NCBI GenBank assembly: GCA_012031975.1
Contig: JAAUSA010000029.1
Span: 1-33,324, forward strand
Length of the DNA: 33,324 bases
Direction: 5' to 3'
DNA from: Alkalinema sp. RU_4_3
Lineage (GTDB): Bacteria; Cyanobacteriota; Cyanobacteriia; Leptolyngbyales; Leptolyngbyaceae
Numbering within the stretch: the stretch's first letter is position 1; every line of letters starts with the position of its first letter. Shown one piece after another: positions 18,702-28,028 of the stretch. The translations under genes were made by a program, and so were the position numbers. The notes below the pieces were generated by a model, which saw only the letters and a list, made by a program, of their open reading frames with translations, was not told where the DNA came from and made no database searches.

Positions 18702-19328
18702 ATGGCTGCGAGAATTCATTCCACCGCAATTATTGAAAATAATGTCTCAATCGGCGAAGGTAGCTCCGTCTGGGACAATGTGCATATTCGATTTGACAGC
18801 ACCATTGGTGAAGAATGCATTATTGGTGAAAAGAGCTATCTGGCCTACGGGGTCAAGATTGGCGATCGCGTCAAAATTAATGCCTTTGTTTATATTTGCA
18901 ATGCGGTGACGATCGAAGACGGCGTGATGATTAGTGCGGGGACGATTTTTACCAACGATCGCTTCCCCCGCGCCACCACCTCGGATTTGAAACAACTGCG
19001 ACCCTCCGATCCCGACGAGCATACGCTGCCCACCTTGGTTAAGGCCGGGGCCACCATTGGGGCGGGCTGCACCATCGGCAATGACCTGTCCATTGGTCGG
19101 TTTGCCATGGTGGGCATGGGGAGTTTGGTCACTAAATCCGTGCCGGACTTCCATCTTTCCATCGGTCACCCGGCCAAATCCGTCGGGGCCGTCTGCCGTT
19201 GTGGTCAGCTTTTGACCCGGTTTCCCGAGGGGGCAGACGCCTTCACGGGGGATATTGAATGCCCTAGCTGTGGCCTCAAATACGCGATCGATCGCGGTGA
19301 GGTCATGGAGTTAAATCCACCTAGCTAG
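18702..19328 (+). CDS. Left-handed beta-helix acyltransferase with C-terminal zinc ribbon
   Basis: A 208-residue hexapeptide-repeat acyltransferase (WbpD/FdtC-like), with repeats such as STAIIENNVSIGEGSSVWDN and LVKAGATIGAGCTIGNDLSI. The catalytic-type loop is FTNDRFPRATT. After the helix it has a four-Cys ribbon, CRCG and CPSCG, at about residues 165-196. Similar tails occur in some acyltransferases of sugar-antigen loci. Together with the aminotransferase and dehydrogenase it should N-acylate the new amino group. The start at ATG 18702 is preferred over GTG 18651 because homologues begin with the beta-helix. Confidence 0.85.
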   Translation: MAARIHSTAIIENNVSIGEGSSVWDNVHIRFDSTIGEECIIGEKSYLAYGVKIGDRVKINAFVYICNAVTIEDGVMISAGTIFTNDRFPRATTSDLKQLRPSDPDEHTLPTLVKAGATIGAGCTIGNDLSIGRFAMVGMGSLVTKSVPDFHLSIGHPAKSVGAVCRCGQLLTRFPEGADAFTGDIECPSCGLKYAIDRGEVMELNPPS

Positions 19329-19375
19329 GTTTCCCAACCCGATCTCAGCCTTCAGTCCTTCAAACCTTTTTCACC

Positions 19376-20706
19376 ATGACAGAGCGTATTGCAGTAATCG
19401 GCGGCGGCATTCTGGGCATGACCCTCGCCCTGCGCCTAGCCCAACAGGGTAGACAGGTCAGCCTCTATGAAGCGGGCGATCGCTTTGGCGGTCTGGCCGA
19501 TGCCTGGGAACTGGGGGATGTCCAATGGGATCGCCACTACCATGTCACCCTGCTGTCGGATTTAAAACTCCGGGGTCTGCTGGAGGAACTCGATCTCGAT
19601 CGCCAAATGGAATGGGTGGAGACCAAACGGGTTTCTTCACCGATGGCAAATTGTTTTCCGTGTCGAATACGGTGGAGTTTTTGAAATTCCCTGTGCTGGG
19701 GCTGATTGATAAACTGCGCCTGGGCTATTCGATTTTCTATGCCTCGAAAGTGACCAACTGGCGACGGCTGGAAAAACTGACCGCTGTGCAGTGGCTTGAA
19801 GGGATCGCCGGAAAAAAAGCCTTTGCTAAGGTCTGGATGCCGCTATTGCGATCGAAGCTAGGCGACAACTATGGCAAGGCCTCGGCTTCCTTTATCTGGG
19901 CGATCATTGCCCGGATGTATGCGGCGCGCCGTAGCGGACTGAAAAAAGAGATGTTCGGCTATTTGCCCGGCGGCTACGATCGCATGCTGAAGCGGTTCGA
20001 GGAAGTGCTGAGTCAGAATGGTGTCGAGCTCTACCTCAATCATGCCGTAGAATCCGTGGTGGCCCAGCCTGATGGGGGTGTGGCGCTGAAGTTTAGCAAT
20101 GGGTCTAGGGCGGAGGTGGATCAGACGGTGCTGACGATCGCCTCGCCGATCGCCGCCAAGGTTTGCCCAGGCCTGTCCGAATGGGAGCGCGAACGCCACA
20201 ATGCCATTGAATACCAGGGCATTGTCTGTGCTTCGGTGCTGCTCAAGAAAGCGATTTCGCCCTTCTATGTCACCAACATTACCGACACCTGGGTGCCCTT
20301 TACTGGGGTGATCGAAATGACGGCCTTGGTCAATCGATCGGAATTTGGCGGGCGCCATTTGGTCTATTTGCCGAAATATGTGCCCGTGAACGATCCCATC
20401 TTCCAGGAGAGTGATGAAGCCATCCAAGACCGCTTCCTGGGGGCCTTGGTGCAGATGTATCCCCACTTTAGTCGGGAGGATGTCTTGACCTTTAAGCTCT
20501 CCCGCGTCCGTCAGGTGTTCGCCGTCACGGGGCTGAACTATTCCCAAAATCTGCCGCCCATGCAGACCACGGTGCCCGGTGTCCATATCATCAATTCAGC
20601 CCATATTCACAATGGCACCCTGAATGTGAACGAGTCGATTATCCTAGCGGAAAATGCCGCCCAAACTATTCCCCAGACGAGCCGCAAACCCTTAGTGCTG
20701 CGGTAG
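19376..20706 (+). CDS. NAD(P)/FAD-dependent oxidoreductase (amine-oxidase/HemY-like), frameshifted
   Basis: The N-terminal frame from ATG 19376 has the dinucleotide-binding IAVIGGGILGMTLALRLAQQ and LYEAGDRFGGLADAW. It then breaks near 19625-19627, where CCAAACGGG replaces CCAAAACGGG. Restoring one A continues VETKTGFFTDGKLFSVSN in the second frame, which runs to 20706 (FIWAIIARMYAAR, GYLPGGYDRML, and C-terminal HIHNGTLNVNESI). The product is about 440 residues. Such oxidoreductases are frequent in O-antigen or capsule loci, but the substrate is unknown; UDP-galactopyranose mutase-like chemistry is a possible alternative. Confidence 0.82.
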
Positions 20707-20782
20707 TGTAAATTTCCAAGCGTTTCTGAGTCCGTTCTGTTCGCTCCGTTGGTGCTGATACCCTTTACCTCCTTTTTTAACC

Positions 20783-21769
20783 ATGTCTAACCGTAAGCCA
20801 CTGGCTAGTCTGTCCTTGGATCTTGATAATCAATGGTCCTACATGAAAACCCACGGGGATGAGGGTTGGGAAACCTTTCCGACCTATTTGCCCCTGTTGA
20901 TCCCGCGTGTTTTGGATCTGCTCGATGAGCAGCGTCTGCGGATTACCTTCTTCATCGTCGGACAAGATGCGGCCCTGCAGAAAAACCACGCGGCCCTGCG
21001 AATGATTACCGATCGCGGCCATGACGTGGGCAACCATTCCTTCCGCCATGAGCCCTGGCTCCACCTCTACAGCGAAGACGAACTCGATAGTGAGATCGCC
21101 AGCGCCGAAAAGCATATCGAACTGGCCACGGGTCAGCGCACCAACTGCTTCAGAGGCCCTGGATTTAGCCTGTCGCGCACGGTGCTCAAGGTGCTGGCCC
21201 AGCGGGGCTATGTCTGTGATGCCTCGACCTTTCCCACCTTCATGGGACCCCTGGCGCGCATGTATTACTTCATGACGAGCAAACTCAGCAAAGAAGAATT
21301 AGAACAGCGCGATCAGCTCTTTGGCAAAATGCAGGATGGTCTGCGCCCCCTAAAGCCCTATCGCCTCCAAACAGAAGTGGGGGATTTGATGGAAATTCCG
21401 GTCACCACCATGCCCTGGTTTAAGATCCCCATTCACGTCAGCTATTTGCTCTACCTGAGTGTCTATTCCCCATGGATCGCCATGTTGTATTTCCGGATCG
21501 CCCTATTCATGTGCAGGATCACCGGGGTCCAACTGTCCCTGCTGCTCCATCCCCTGGACTTCATGGGCTGCGATGACAATATTCCAGAGATGTCCTTCTT
21601 CCCGGCCATGAATCTACCCGTGGAACGCAAACTCAAATTCATGCGCAAAATCTTCCAATTGCTTAACAAGAACTTCACCATGCTGACCATGGAGGAGCAT
21701 GCCAAGGCCCTGCGTCAGCAGCCAAAACCTGTGCCCCTGCGGACGCCGGCGGCGATCTCACTCCCCTAG
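20783..21769 (+). CDS. NodB-type polysaccharide deacetylase
   Basis: A 328-residue CE4-family protein. SLDLDNQW (D13, D15) replaces the usual TFDDG. The metal ligands His85 and His89 are in GHDVGNHSFRHEPW. The conserved FRGPGF (R124, P126) and a late LLLHPLDF are present. It would remove N-acetyl groups from a polysaccharide or lipid-linked sugar. It has no signal peptide, so it probably acts in the cytoplasm on lipid-linked intermediates. It is the last gene before a strong inverted repeat. Confidence 0.87.
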   Translation: MSNRKPLASLSLDLDNQWSYMKTHGDEGWETFPTYLPLLIPRVLDLLDEQRLRITFFIVGQDAALQKNHAALRMITDRGHDVGNHSFRHEPWLHLYSEDELDSEIASAEKHIELATGQRTNCFRGPGFSLSRTVLKVLAQRGYVCDASTFPTFMGPLARMYYFMTSKLSKEELEQRDQLFGKMQDGLRPLKPYRLQTEVGDLMEIPVTTMPWFKIPIHVSYLLYLSVYSPWIAMLYFRIALFMCRITGVQLSLLLHPLDFMGCDDNIPEMSFFPAMNLPVERKLKFMRKIFQLLNKNFTMLTMEEHAKALRQQPKPVPLRTPAAISLP

Positions 21770-21796
21770 AACCGACCATAACAGGCATGAAGCACC

Positions 21797-21832
21797 ATAA
21801 CCTTAAGTTCCCATGGCGGGCCTTAAGGTTAT
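21797..21832 (+). terminator. Terminator-like inverted repeat after the deacetylase gene
   Basis: ATAACCTTAAG (21797-21807) pairs exactly with CTTAAGGTTAT (21822-21832), an 11-bp stem with a 14-nt loop, starting 27 bases after the stop. It is followed only by a short T stretch, so it could also be a regulatory dyad. Confidence 0.6.
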
Positions 21833-22235
21833 TTCATCCCAAAACATATTAATATATTACACTATTAAGGAAATGTGATTCAGGACCTTCATCTACCCCT
21901 CGGGTCTCTACCTTCCGCTATACGACTTTTGGTAGATTATCGGTCTCAAACGATGGCTTATTTCTAGTTTCCCCTACGGTATCGGCCTTTGCGGATATCT
22001 ACCCTAGGGCTGTTGTGGTCAAGGGCGCTGGGGTGTTTATATAGACTCAAGGTTGTGTTTGTACCGCTTAAATATCTATTGCACGCTTGACTGCGCCCGT
22101 GACCATGTGGTGCGGTTTTAGGTATGTCGCATATCCAGCATTTTATCGCTTAAGTTTTTGTCCTAGGTTCGTTATGTCAAGCAGGTTTGCCCGTGGAATG
22201 TTGTGCTGTCTTTACTTGTTCGAGGTAAGTGCGCT
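21833..22235. other. Gene-free leader upstream of the phosphoglycosyl transferase
   Basis: About 400 bp without a supported ORF. An AT-rich stretch at 21841-21870 and a TATATA near 22036 are the only promoter-like signals. This probably starts a second transcript of the polysaccharide locus. Confidence 0.4.
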
Positions 22236-22895
22236 ATGAAACTCCAAGAATATAAGCCTGTGCTAGTGGGAGCGCAGCTCTGGCATCCCCATCGATCGAC
22301 CCAGTCTTCTAGAAAGCGCCTGATCGATATCTTGGGAGCGCTGATTGGATTGACGGTCCTAGCTCTGCTGTTTATCCCCGTGGTGATCGCCATTCGCCTA
22401 GACAGCCCAGGTCCGATTTTCTATTCCCAGGTCCGCTATGGCCTGAGGGGAAGGACCTTTCGGATGACTAAGTTTCGATCGATGGTGGTCAACGCTGATG
22501 CGTTAAAGCACCAGGTCAAAAATGAGGCCCAGGGCTTGGTGTTTAAAAATAGCCAGGATCCTCGGGTGACCCGCGTGGGTCGCTTTTTGCGCAAGACCAG
22601 TTTGGATGAGTTTCCCCAGTTTTGGAATGTGCTGGTGGGGGATATGAGCCTGGTGGGGACCCGGCCCCCCACCTCCGACGAGGTGAAGCGCTATGAGGGC
22701 CACCATTGGAAGCGTCTGGCCGTCAAACCTGGGATTACGGGGGAATGGCAGGTGAATGGGCGATCGTCGGTGTTGGATTTTGAGGATATTGTCGATCTGG
22801 ATCTGCGCTATCAGGAGCGTTGGACTGTGCTCTACGATCTGAGCCTGATCTTCAGAACGGTACTCGTGGTCTTTACCGGGCGAGGGGCCTACTAG
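22236..22895 (+). CDS. Bacterial sugar transferase (monotopic phosphoglycosyl transferase)
   Basis: A 219-residue initiating enzyme that moves a sugar phosphate from a nucleotide sugar to undecaprenyl phosphate. One hydrophobic membrane-dipping helix (about residues 31-52, LIDILGALIGLTVLALLFIP) precedes the catalytic core, with IFYSQVRYGLRGRTF, TKFRSMVVNAD, the Asp-Glu dyad D124-E125 in LRKTSLDEFPQFWNVL, and MSLVGTRPP. It lacks the N-terminal multi-helix domain of WbaP/WcaJ, making it the short PglC/EpsL-like form. ATG 22236 is chosen because GAGG lies 13 nt upstream. Confidence 0.92.
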   Translation: MKLQEYKPVLVGAQLWHPHRSTQSSRKRLIDILGALIGLTVLALLFIPVVIAIRLDSPGPIFYSQVRYGLRGRTFRMTKFRSMVVNADALKHQVKNEAQGLVFKNSQDPRVTRVGRFLRKTSLDEFPQFWNVLVGDMSLVGTRPPTSDEVKRYEGHHWKRLAVKPGITGEWQVNGRSSVLDFEDIVDLDLRYQERWTVLYDLSLIFRTVLVVFTGRGAY

Positions 22896-22934
22896 GAAGG
22901 CTATTCACCGCCTCTGAGTTTCAATTGACCGTCC

Positions 22935-22967
22935 AAAACATCCTGGGCTCAACCTGGGATGTTTTTT
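22935..22967 (+). terminator. Rho-independent terminator
   Basis: AAAACATCC (22935-22943) pairs with GGATGTTTT (22957-22965), and the T-run continues to 22967. It lies 39 bases after the sugar transferase stop. Confidence 0.75.
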
Positions 22968-23150
22968 GTTGCCTATTTGTCAACATACCGGAGGGAATAG
23001 GCCGTAGGAGGAATGCCATGGTCCGAAGATCCCCCATAGGAGAGATGAGCAAATAGACATTGATCCGGCTTAATGGGGACAGAATTCCATGCTTAATCCT
23101 AAGAAATCCTGTGCCCCCTGTCTTGCCGTTAATTGTGAGAGGCTTCATCC

Positions 23151-25372
23151 ATGAAATCCAAGACCGCTAATCCCTCTGGAGTTCGTTCTGCCTCACTTGA
23201 GGCCGGAGGTCCCTCTGATTTACAGCGCTATTGGCAGGTCCTAGGCCGTCGCTGGAAGCCCGCCGCTGCTGTGGCGATCGCCACCACCGCTGCATCGGCT
23301 GGTCTGGCTACGTTTCAGAAGCCGACCTACAATGCCACGGGCAAGCTGCTGATTCGGAGCAATCGCCTCTCTGTGCTGACGGGCCTCGGCGGTGATGCCT
23401 CCGCCACCACCAATAACCTGGGGGCACTCTCCCAATTGAGCCAGCAGAGTACCCCCGTCCGCACGGAGGCTGAAAACGTTCTCTCTCGCCCGGTCCTCGA
23501 AAAAACCATTGAAGTCCTGAAACTCAAGGACAAGATGGGAAAACCCATCCGGGTTGAGGATTTGATGCTCAAGGTGAAGGTGAAGGAAGTCTCCGGGGCC
23601 GACGTGCTCAAGGTGGTCTACGACGACCGCGATCCGCGCAAAGCCGCTGCGGTGGTCAATCAGATCATGCAGCAATATATGCAGCTCAACGTCCAGAACA
23701 ACCAGTCCGAGGCCGTTGCTGCCCGCCAATTCATTGCCCAGGAATTGCCCAAAACTGCCTCCGTGGTTGAGCAGGCTGACGTGGCCCTACGACTCTTTAA
23801 AGAGCGCAATCAAGTCACCGATCTAGCTGGGGAGGAAAAGCTCCTGGCCCAGGCCCTCGGGAACCTGGAGGGGGAAATGACGCGGGTGCAAACCGACTTG
23901 ACCGATGTCAGTAGCCGCTACGGCAACCTCAACGGCAAGATTGGCATGGATACCCGCGAGGCGATCGCCGCCGCACCCTCAGCCAGTCCACCAGCGTCCA
24001 GCAGTCCCTCCAGCAGCTCCAGCAAATCCAGGCCCAGCTTGCCCTAGAGCGTGCCAAATACCAGGACAATCACCCAGTCATCATCAATCTCATTGAGAAG
24101 GAAGCCGCCCTGCGTCAAATTCTCCGCACCCGCATTGGTCAGACCGTCGGGGAGCAGGTCGTCCCCGATCAAAGTTTGAACATGGGGGAAATTAAGCAAA
24201 GCCTAATTAAGGACTATGTGAGTGCGGAGGTGGCCCAATCGGGTCTCACCCAAAAATACAAAACCCTGTCCGGTGCCCGCGAAAGCTACCGTGCCCGCCT
24301 CAGTCGTCTGCCCCAACTGGAGCAGGAACAACGCACCCTCCAGCGCCGCTTGGACGTGGCCCAGAACACCTATGCCACCCTGCTCAAGCGTCTCCAGGAG
24401 GTCCAGCTCGCCGAGCGCCAGGCCATTGGTACCGCCCGATTGATTGAGGCCGCATCCCCGCCGCTTAAGCCCAGCGGCTCCACCAAAGTATTGACCCTGG
24501 CCCTTGGGGGCATCTTGGGTCTGTTGCTGGGCAGCGCCACCGCCAGCTTCCTAGAGATGCGCGATCGCTCGATCAAAACCGTCAAAGAAGCCCGCGACCT
24601 GTTCGGCTATACCTGGCTGGGCACCATTCCCTACTTCGGCAAGCAGCCTAAGCGCCGTCAGCCCAACTGGACGGTGCCCGCCCTGCCCGTGCGGGATATG
24701 CCGCGATCCCTCGTGAGTGCCGCCTACCGGATGATCCAGGCCAATTTGAGATTTTTGAGCCTCGATCGCACCCTAAAAACCCTGGTGATTACCAGCTCCG
24801 TACCCAAGGAAGGCAAATCGACGGTGGCGGCGAATTTAGCGGCGACCATGGCCCAGTTGGGGCGGCGGACGCTGTTGATTGACGCCGATCTGCACAATCC
24901 TTCCCAGCATCACATATGGGGAATCTCCAATGTGGAGGGCCTGAGCGATGTCGTGGTGGGTGGAATTACGGCAGCGAAGGCGGCCCAGCCTGTGTTGGAC
25001 AATCTCTCGGTGCTCTGTGCGGGATCGATGCCGCCCAACCCCCTGGCGCTGCTGGATTCTAAGCGGATGTCATTGCTGATCGATAGCCTAGAAGATCAAT
25101 ACGACTGTATTTTGCTGGATGCGCCCCCCCTGGTGGTGGAGGCAGAAGCACTTACGTTGGGGCGAATTACCCAGGGGATTTTGCTGGTGACGCGCCCAGG
25201 GGTGGTGGATCTCGAAAGTGCCCGGACGGCGAAGGAATTGCTGGACCAGTCCAATCAGCCAGTGCTGGGCATGGTGATTAACAGTGCGATTTTGGAGGGG
25301 GATGCATTGCGATCAAATTATTACAGCGACGAACCCCGTGTACCCGTGGCGGAGGCCATGGCCGTACGTTAG
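23151..25372 (+). CDS. Wzc-like polysaccharide co-polymerase / tyrosine autokinase, frameshifted
   Basis: An inner-membrane chain-length regulator and BY-kinase. The N-terminal Wzz domain follows a first transmembrane helix (AVAIATTAASAGLATF). Coiled-coil sequence runs to a second helix (VLTLALGGILGLLLGSATAS). The cytoplasmic kinase has Walker A SSVPKEGKST, Walker A-prime LLIDADLHNP and Walker B CILLDAPPL. The C-terminal tail has only a short Tyr pair (SNYYSDEP) rather than a long cluster. The frame breaks near 23965-23973: GCCGCCGCACCC, where one more C (GCCGCCGCCACCC) joins REAIAA to TLSQSTSVQQSLQQ. With it the product is about 740 residues. It is followed by the export gene after 47 bp. 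Confidence 0.9.
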
Positions 25373-25419
25373 GTGCATCCTTTAATCCCAGGTCCCATTT
25401 AATAAACCCAATTTAAACC

Positions 25420-26466
25420 ATGCGTTCTCAACAAGTTACAGCCTTGGGCCTACTGACGGTCCTGTCCTTTCCCTGGGGTGCGATGGCCCAAACACTCCTG
25501 CCACCTGCTCGGCAAATAGAGACGCCAGTGGCAGTGATCATGAGTCCGACAACCTTGGGGAGCTATCGGTTTGGGCCAGGCGATCAGTTGGAAATTAATG
25601 TGTTTGACAGTGTGGATCTGTCAGGGAGCCGGTTGGTGGCGCCTGATGGGACGATTACGCTGCCGTTGATTGGAGTAGTGCAGGCGAATGACCGTACGGC
25701 GGCGGAATTGGCTGTGGTATTGCAGGAGCGGTTTTTAACCTATTTGAAGAAGCCGATCGTCACGGTGACAGTAGCGCAGTTTCGGCCTCTTTTGATTAGT
25801 ATTGCCGGGGAGGTGCGGCGTCCGGGTCCGGTGCAGATGAAGAATGTGCCATCGGATTTGAAGCAGAATATTACGATAGATAATACCAATCCCAGTTTGC
25901 CGTCGCTGAGTGCGGCGCTCAAGGAGGCGGGCGGGGTGACGCGCGCGGCGGATATTAGTCAAGTGGTGATTAAGCGGCGGGGGCAATTGTTGAAGTTTGA
26001 TTTATGGCAGGGGTTGACCTCGGAGAATGCGCCCCAGGATCAGATGCTCCAGGATGGGGATGCAATTTTTGTGCCGAAGATTGTGGCGGGGTCGCCGAAA
26101 ATCGATCCGCGACTGGTGGCCAAATCGACGATCGCCCCCCAGTCGGTCAAGGTGCGGGTGGTGGGTGAGGTGAAGAAGCCCGGTGAGTTTGATATTCCGC
26201 CGAACAGTACGGTGTCTAGTGCCATGGCGATCGCCGGGGGCGCGACGGATAAGGCGAAGCTGACGAAGGTGGCGCTGGTGCGGTTGGACGATCAGGGTAA
26301 GGTCGATAAACAGTTCTTGAATCTGGAAAATATGATCGATAGTCAGCAGATTCAGGATGGTGATGTGATCTTGGTGCCAAAGTCCCGCAACTTTAATATT
26401 TTGGATATTGCTGGCCAGGCTTTGCCGCCCCTGGGGATTTTGATGAACCTGCTGAAGGGGAAGTAG
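25420..26466 (+). CDS. Outer-membrane polysaccharide export (OPX/Wza-like) protein
   Basis: A 348-residue periplasmic or outer-membrane export protein. A signal peptide ends near GAMAQ. The Poly_export domain runs from about residue 45 (YRFGPGDQLEINVFDS, then GTITLPLIGVVQANDRTAAE). SLBB-type domains follow (VTVAQFRPLLISIAGEVRRPG and VRVVGEVKKPGEFDIPPNST). It lacks a lipobox Cys. It works with the upstream Wzc-like protein to move polymer across the envelope. A hairpin plus T-run terminator follows, ending this transcript. Confidence 0.92.
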   Translation: MRSQQVTALGLLTVLSFPWGAMAQTLLPPARQIETPVAVIMSPTTLGSYRFGPGDQLEINVFDSVDLSGSRLVAPDGTITLPLIGVVQANDRTAAELAVVLQERFLTYLKKPIVTVTVAQFRPLLISIAGEVRRPGPVQMKNVPSDLKQNITIDNTNPSLPSLSAALKEAGGVTRAADISQVVIKRRGQLLKFDLWQGLTSENAPQDQMLQDGDAIFVPKIVAGSPKIDPRLVAKSTIAPQSVKVRVVGEVKKPGEFDIPPNSTVSSAMAIAGGATDKAKLTKVALVRLDDQGKVDKQFLNLENMIDSQQIQDGDVILVPKSRNFNILDIAGQALPPLGILMNLLKGK

Positions 26467-26508
26467 GGGTGACAAATCCTTAAAGATGTTCCATAGAAGA
26501 CAGAAAGG

Positions 26509-26536
26509 CGCGTTATCTTGGGGTAACGTGTTTTTT
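26509..26536 (+). terminator. Rho-independent terminator separating the export and lysis-type operons
   Basis: CGCGTTA (26509-26515) pairs with TAACGTG (26524-26530, one G-T wobble), followed by six T at 26531-26536. Confidence 0.8.
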
Positions 26537-26665
26537 ATGGCTACCCAGTTCCACCCTCAAACTGTAAATAAAAGTTAAAAGCCCGCTGATCTAGAAAACT
26601 TGCACTTAGTATTACAGATAACTTAGGCTCGGAATAGTTTATGTCGAACCTTTAAGGTGCTCTGT

Positions 26666-27094
26666 ATGATGAACGATCAAGTTACCCTGTATGCTGACGG
26701 CGAAGTTGTGGAGTTTCGGTCCGGTATTCCCCTCAGGCGAGTCGCCACTGGGAGAAAGATTCCAGCCTTAATCAAGGCCCTGAAATTTAGTCGATCGCCC
26801 CACTTCACAATCAGTGGCGATCCTGCACCCACGGACAAAATTCCCCAGTCCCGAGGCGGACAACATATTAATGAGGTGGGGTTAAAACTCCTGACCACCT
26901 TCGAGGGCTGTGAGCTGGAAGCCTACGATGATGGGGTTGGGGTTCTGACGATCGGCTACGGCCATACGGCAGGAGTCGTAGAGGGGATGGCCATTACCCA
27001 GGCTGAGGCCGAGGAATTTCTGCGTCAGGATCTAGAGGAATTTGAATCCTATGTGACGGATTTGGTCAATGACGGCCCCCTTGATTTGGCTTAG
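26666..27094 (+). CDS. GH24 phage-type lysozyme domain protein, C-terminally short
   Basis: A 142-residue protein. After about 70 residues of unrecognised leader (VTLYADGEVVEFRSGIPLRR...) comes a GH24 muramidase start: LLTTFEGCELEAYDDGVGVL, then TIGYGHT. This supplies the family Glu-Asp-Thr catalytic triad (Glu in FEG, Asp in AYDD, Thr in LTIGYGH). Typical GH24 domains continue with an NQFDALVSFAFN-like helix; here the frame ends at TDLVNDGPLDLA, so about half of the domain is missing. Other frames downstream give no match. ATG 26666 follows AAGGTG. It is first in a four-gene operon, 32 bp from the next start. No signal peptide or holin is seen. Activity is uncertain. Confidence 0.75.
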   Translation: MMNDQVTLYADGEVVEFRSGIPLRRVATGRKIPALIKALKFSRSPHFTISGDPAPTDKIPQSRGGQHINEVGLKLLTTFEGCELEAYDDGVGVLTIGYGHTAGVVEGMAITQAEAEEFLRQDLEEFESYVTDLVNDGPLDLA

Positions 27095-27126
27095 AAATAT
27101 CATAACGAAACTAGGAGTAAATCACC

Positions 27127-28023
27127 ATGGCAAATCCACATAAACATGCTGAATTTATCGTTGAAGCCTGCACCGAAGATCATCATCGCAATAAAACGGC
27201 TGCCCGTGCAAGTTTTAATGGTTTACTGCAAGAGGCGCCGAGTGGCGTTTCGACTTCTATTGCCAATGCTTTGTCCCAGCAATTGATCTATCAGATGCAG
27301 CTATTGGAGCCGGGGAAATTTGTCAGCTTTGAGGATTTGAATGTCGATCTCGATAGTGCAGCGTTTCCTTACGTGCAGGCTTCGGCGAGGGATGCTTTGG
27401 CGAGGGCGATCGCCGCGCGCGGGGAAGTCATGCAGGTGAATTCTTCCTACCGTACGGTGGCCCAACAAATGCTGCTGTATAACGATCGCTTTAATAATTC
27501 CAATCCCGTGGCCCCACCGGGTGCGAGTAATCATCAAACGGGATTGGCAATAGATATTGAAGATCCGCGCGGTTGGGATCCCTTCTTGATCGAGCAGGGC
27601 TGGGAGCCCTTGGGCGGCGATCCGCCTCACTTTGACTATCTGGGGGATGATGTGGTGGATTTCCGCGCGACGGCGATCTTGGCCTTCCAGAAACTATGGA
27701 ACTTGAACAATCCTTCTGCTGCGATCGATGAAGATGGTTCCTTTGGCCCCGGCACTGAATCAGCGCTATTGCAAACACCTGCTACGGGGTTTCCCATAGC
27801 ACCCTGGGCGGATAGTCCCCGGCCTTTGCGATTGAGTACGCCGCGTATGGAAGGGGCGGATGTGTTTGCGTTGCAGGAGAAATTGAAGGCGGCGGGCTTT
27901 GCGATCGCCCCCGATGGTGAATTGGGGCCGAAGACAGCGGAGGCGATTCAGGAGTTTCAGAAGAAAAAGGGATTGGAAGTCACGGGCATTGCGACAGCTG
28001 ATCTAGTAAACCAAATTGGATAG
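27127..28023 (+). CDS. M15 (VanY-type) peptidase with C-terminal peptidoglycan-binding repeats
   Basis: A 298-residue protein. Residues about 65-172 are an M15B/C-like D-Ala-D-Ala carboxypeptidase or endopeptidase: SSYRTVAQQMLLYNDRF, zinc ligands His136 and Asp143 in SNHQTGLAIDIEDP, and His168 in DPPHFDY. Residues about 178-216 (ILAFQKLWNLNNPSAAIDED, then GSFGPGTESALL) and 238-298 (VFALQEKLKAAGFAIAPDGE, then TAEAIQEFQKKKGLEVTG) are PG_binding_1 repeats. The N-terminal 60 residues are unassigned. AGGAG precedes ATG 27127. It sits between lysozyme and lipase genes with gaps of 32 and 5 bp, so it is probably co-translated. No signal peptide is visible. Confidence 0.87.
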   Translation: MANPHKHAEFIVEACTEDHHRNKTAARASFNGLLQEAPSGVSTSIANALSQQLIYQMQLLEPGKFVSFEDLNVDLDSAAFPYVQASARDALARAIAARGEVMQVNSSYRTVAQQMLLYNDRFNNSNPVAPPGASNHQTGLAIDIEDPRGWDPFLIEQGWEPLGGDPPHFDYLGDDVVDFRATAILAFQKLWNLNNPSAAIDEDGSFGPGTESALLQTPATGFPIAPWADSPRPLRLSTPRMEGADVFALQEKLKAAGFAIAPDGELGPKTAEAIQEFQKKKGLEVTGIATADLVNQIG

Positions 28024-28028
28024 TCACC

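Noticed and set aside
19525-20706. Separate oxidoreductase gene starting at 19525
   Set aside because: The first part overlaps the true N-terminal frame; the Rossmann motif needed by the enzyme is upstream in the other frame.
23151-25372. Programmed frameshift in the Wzc-like gene
   Set aside because: There is no slippery heptamer, and the same one-base deletion pattern recurs in unrelated genes such as cysS, so an error is more likely.
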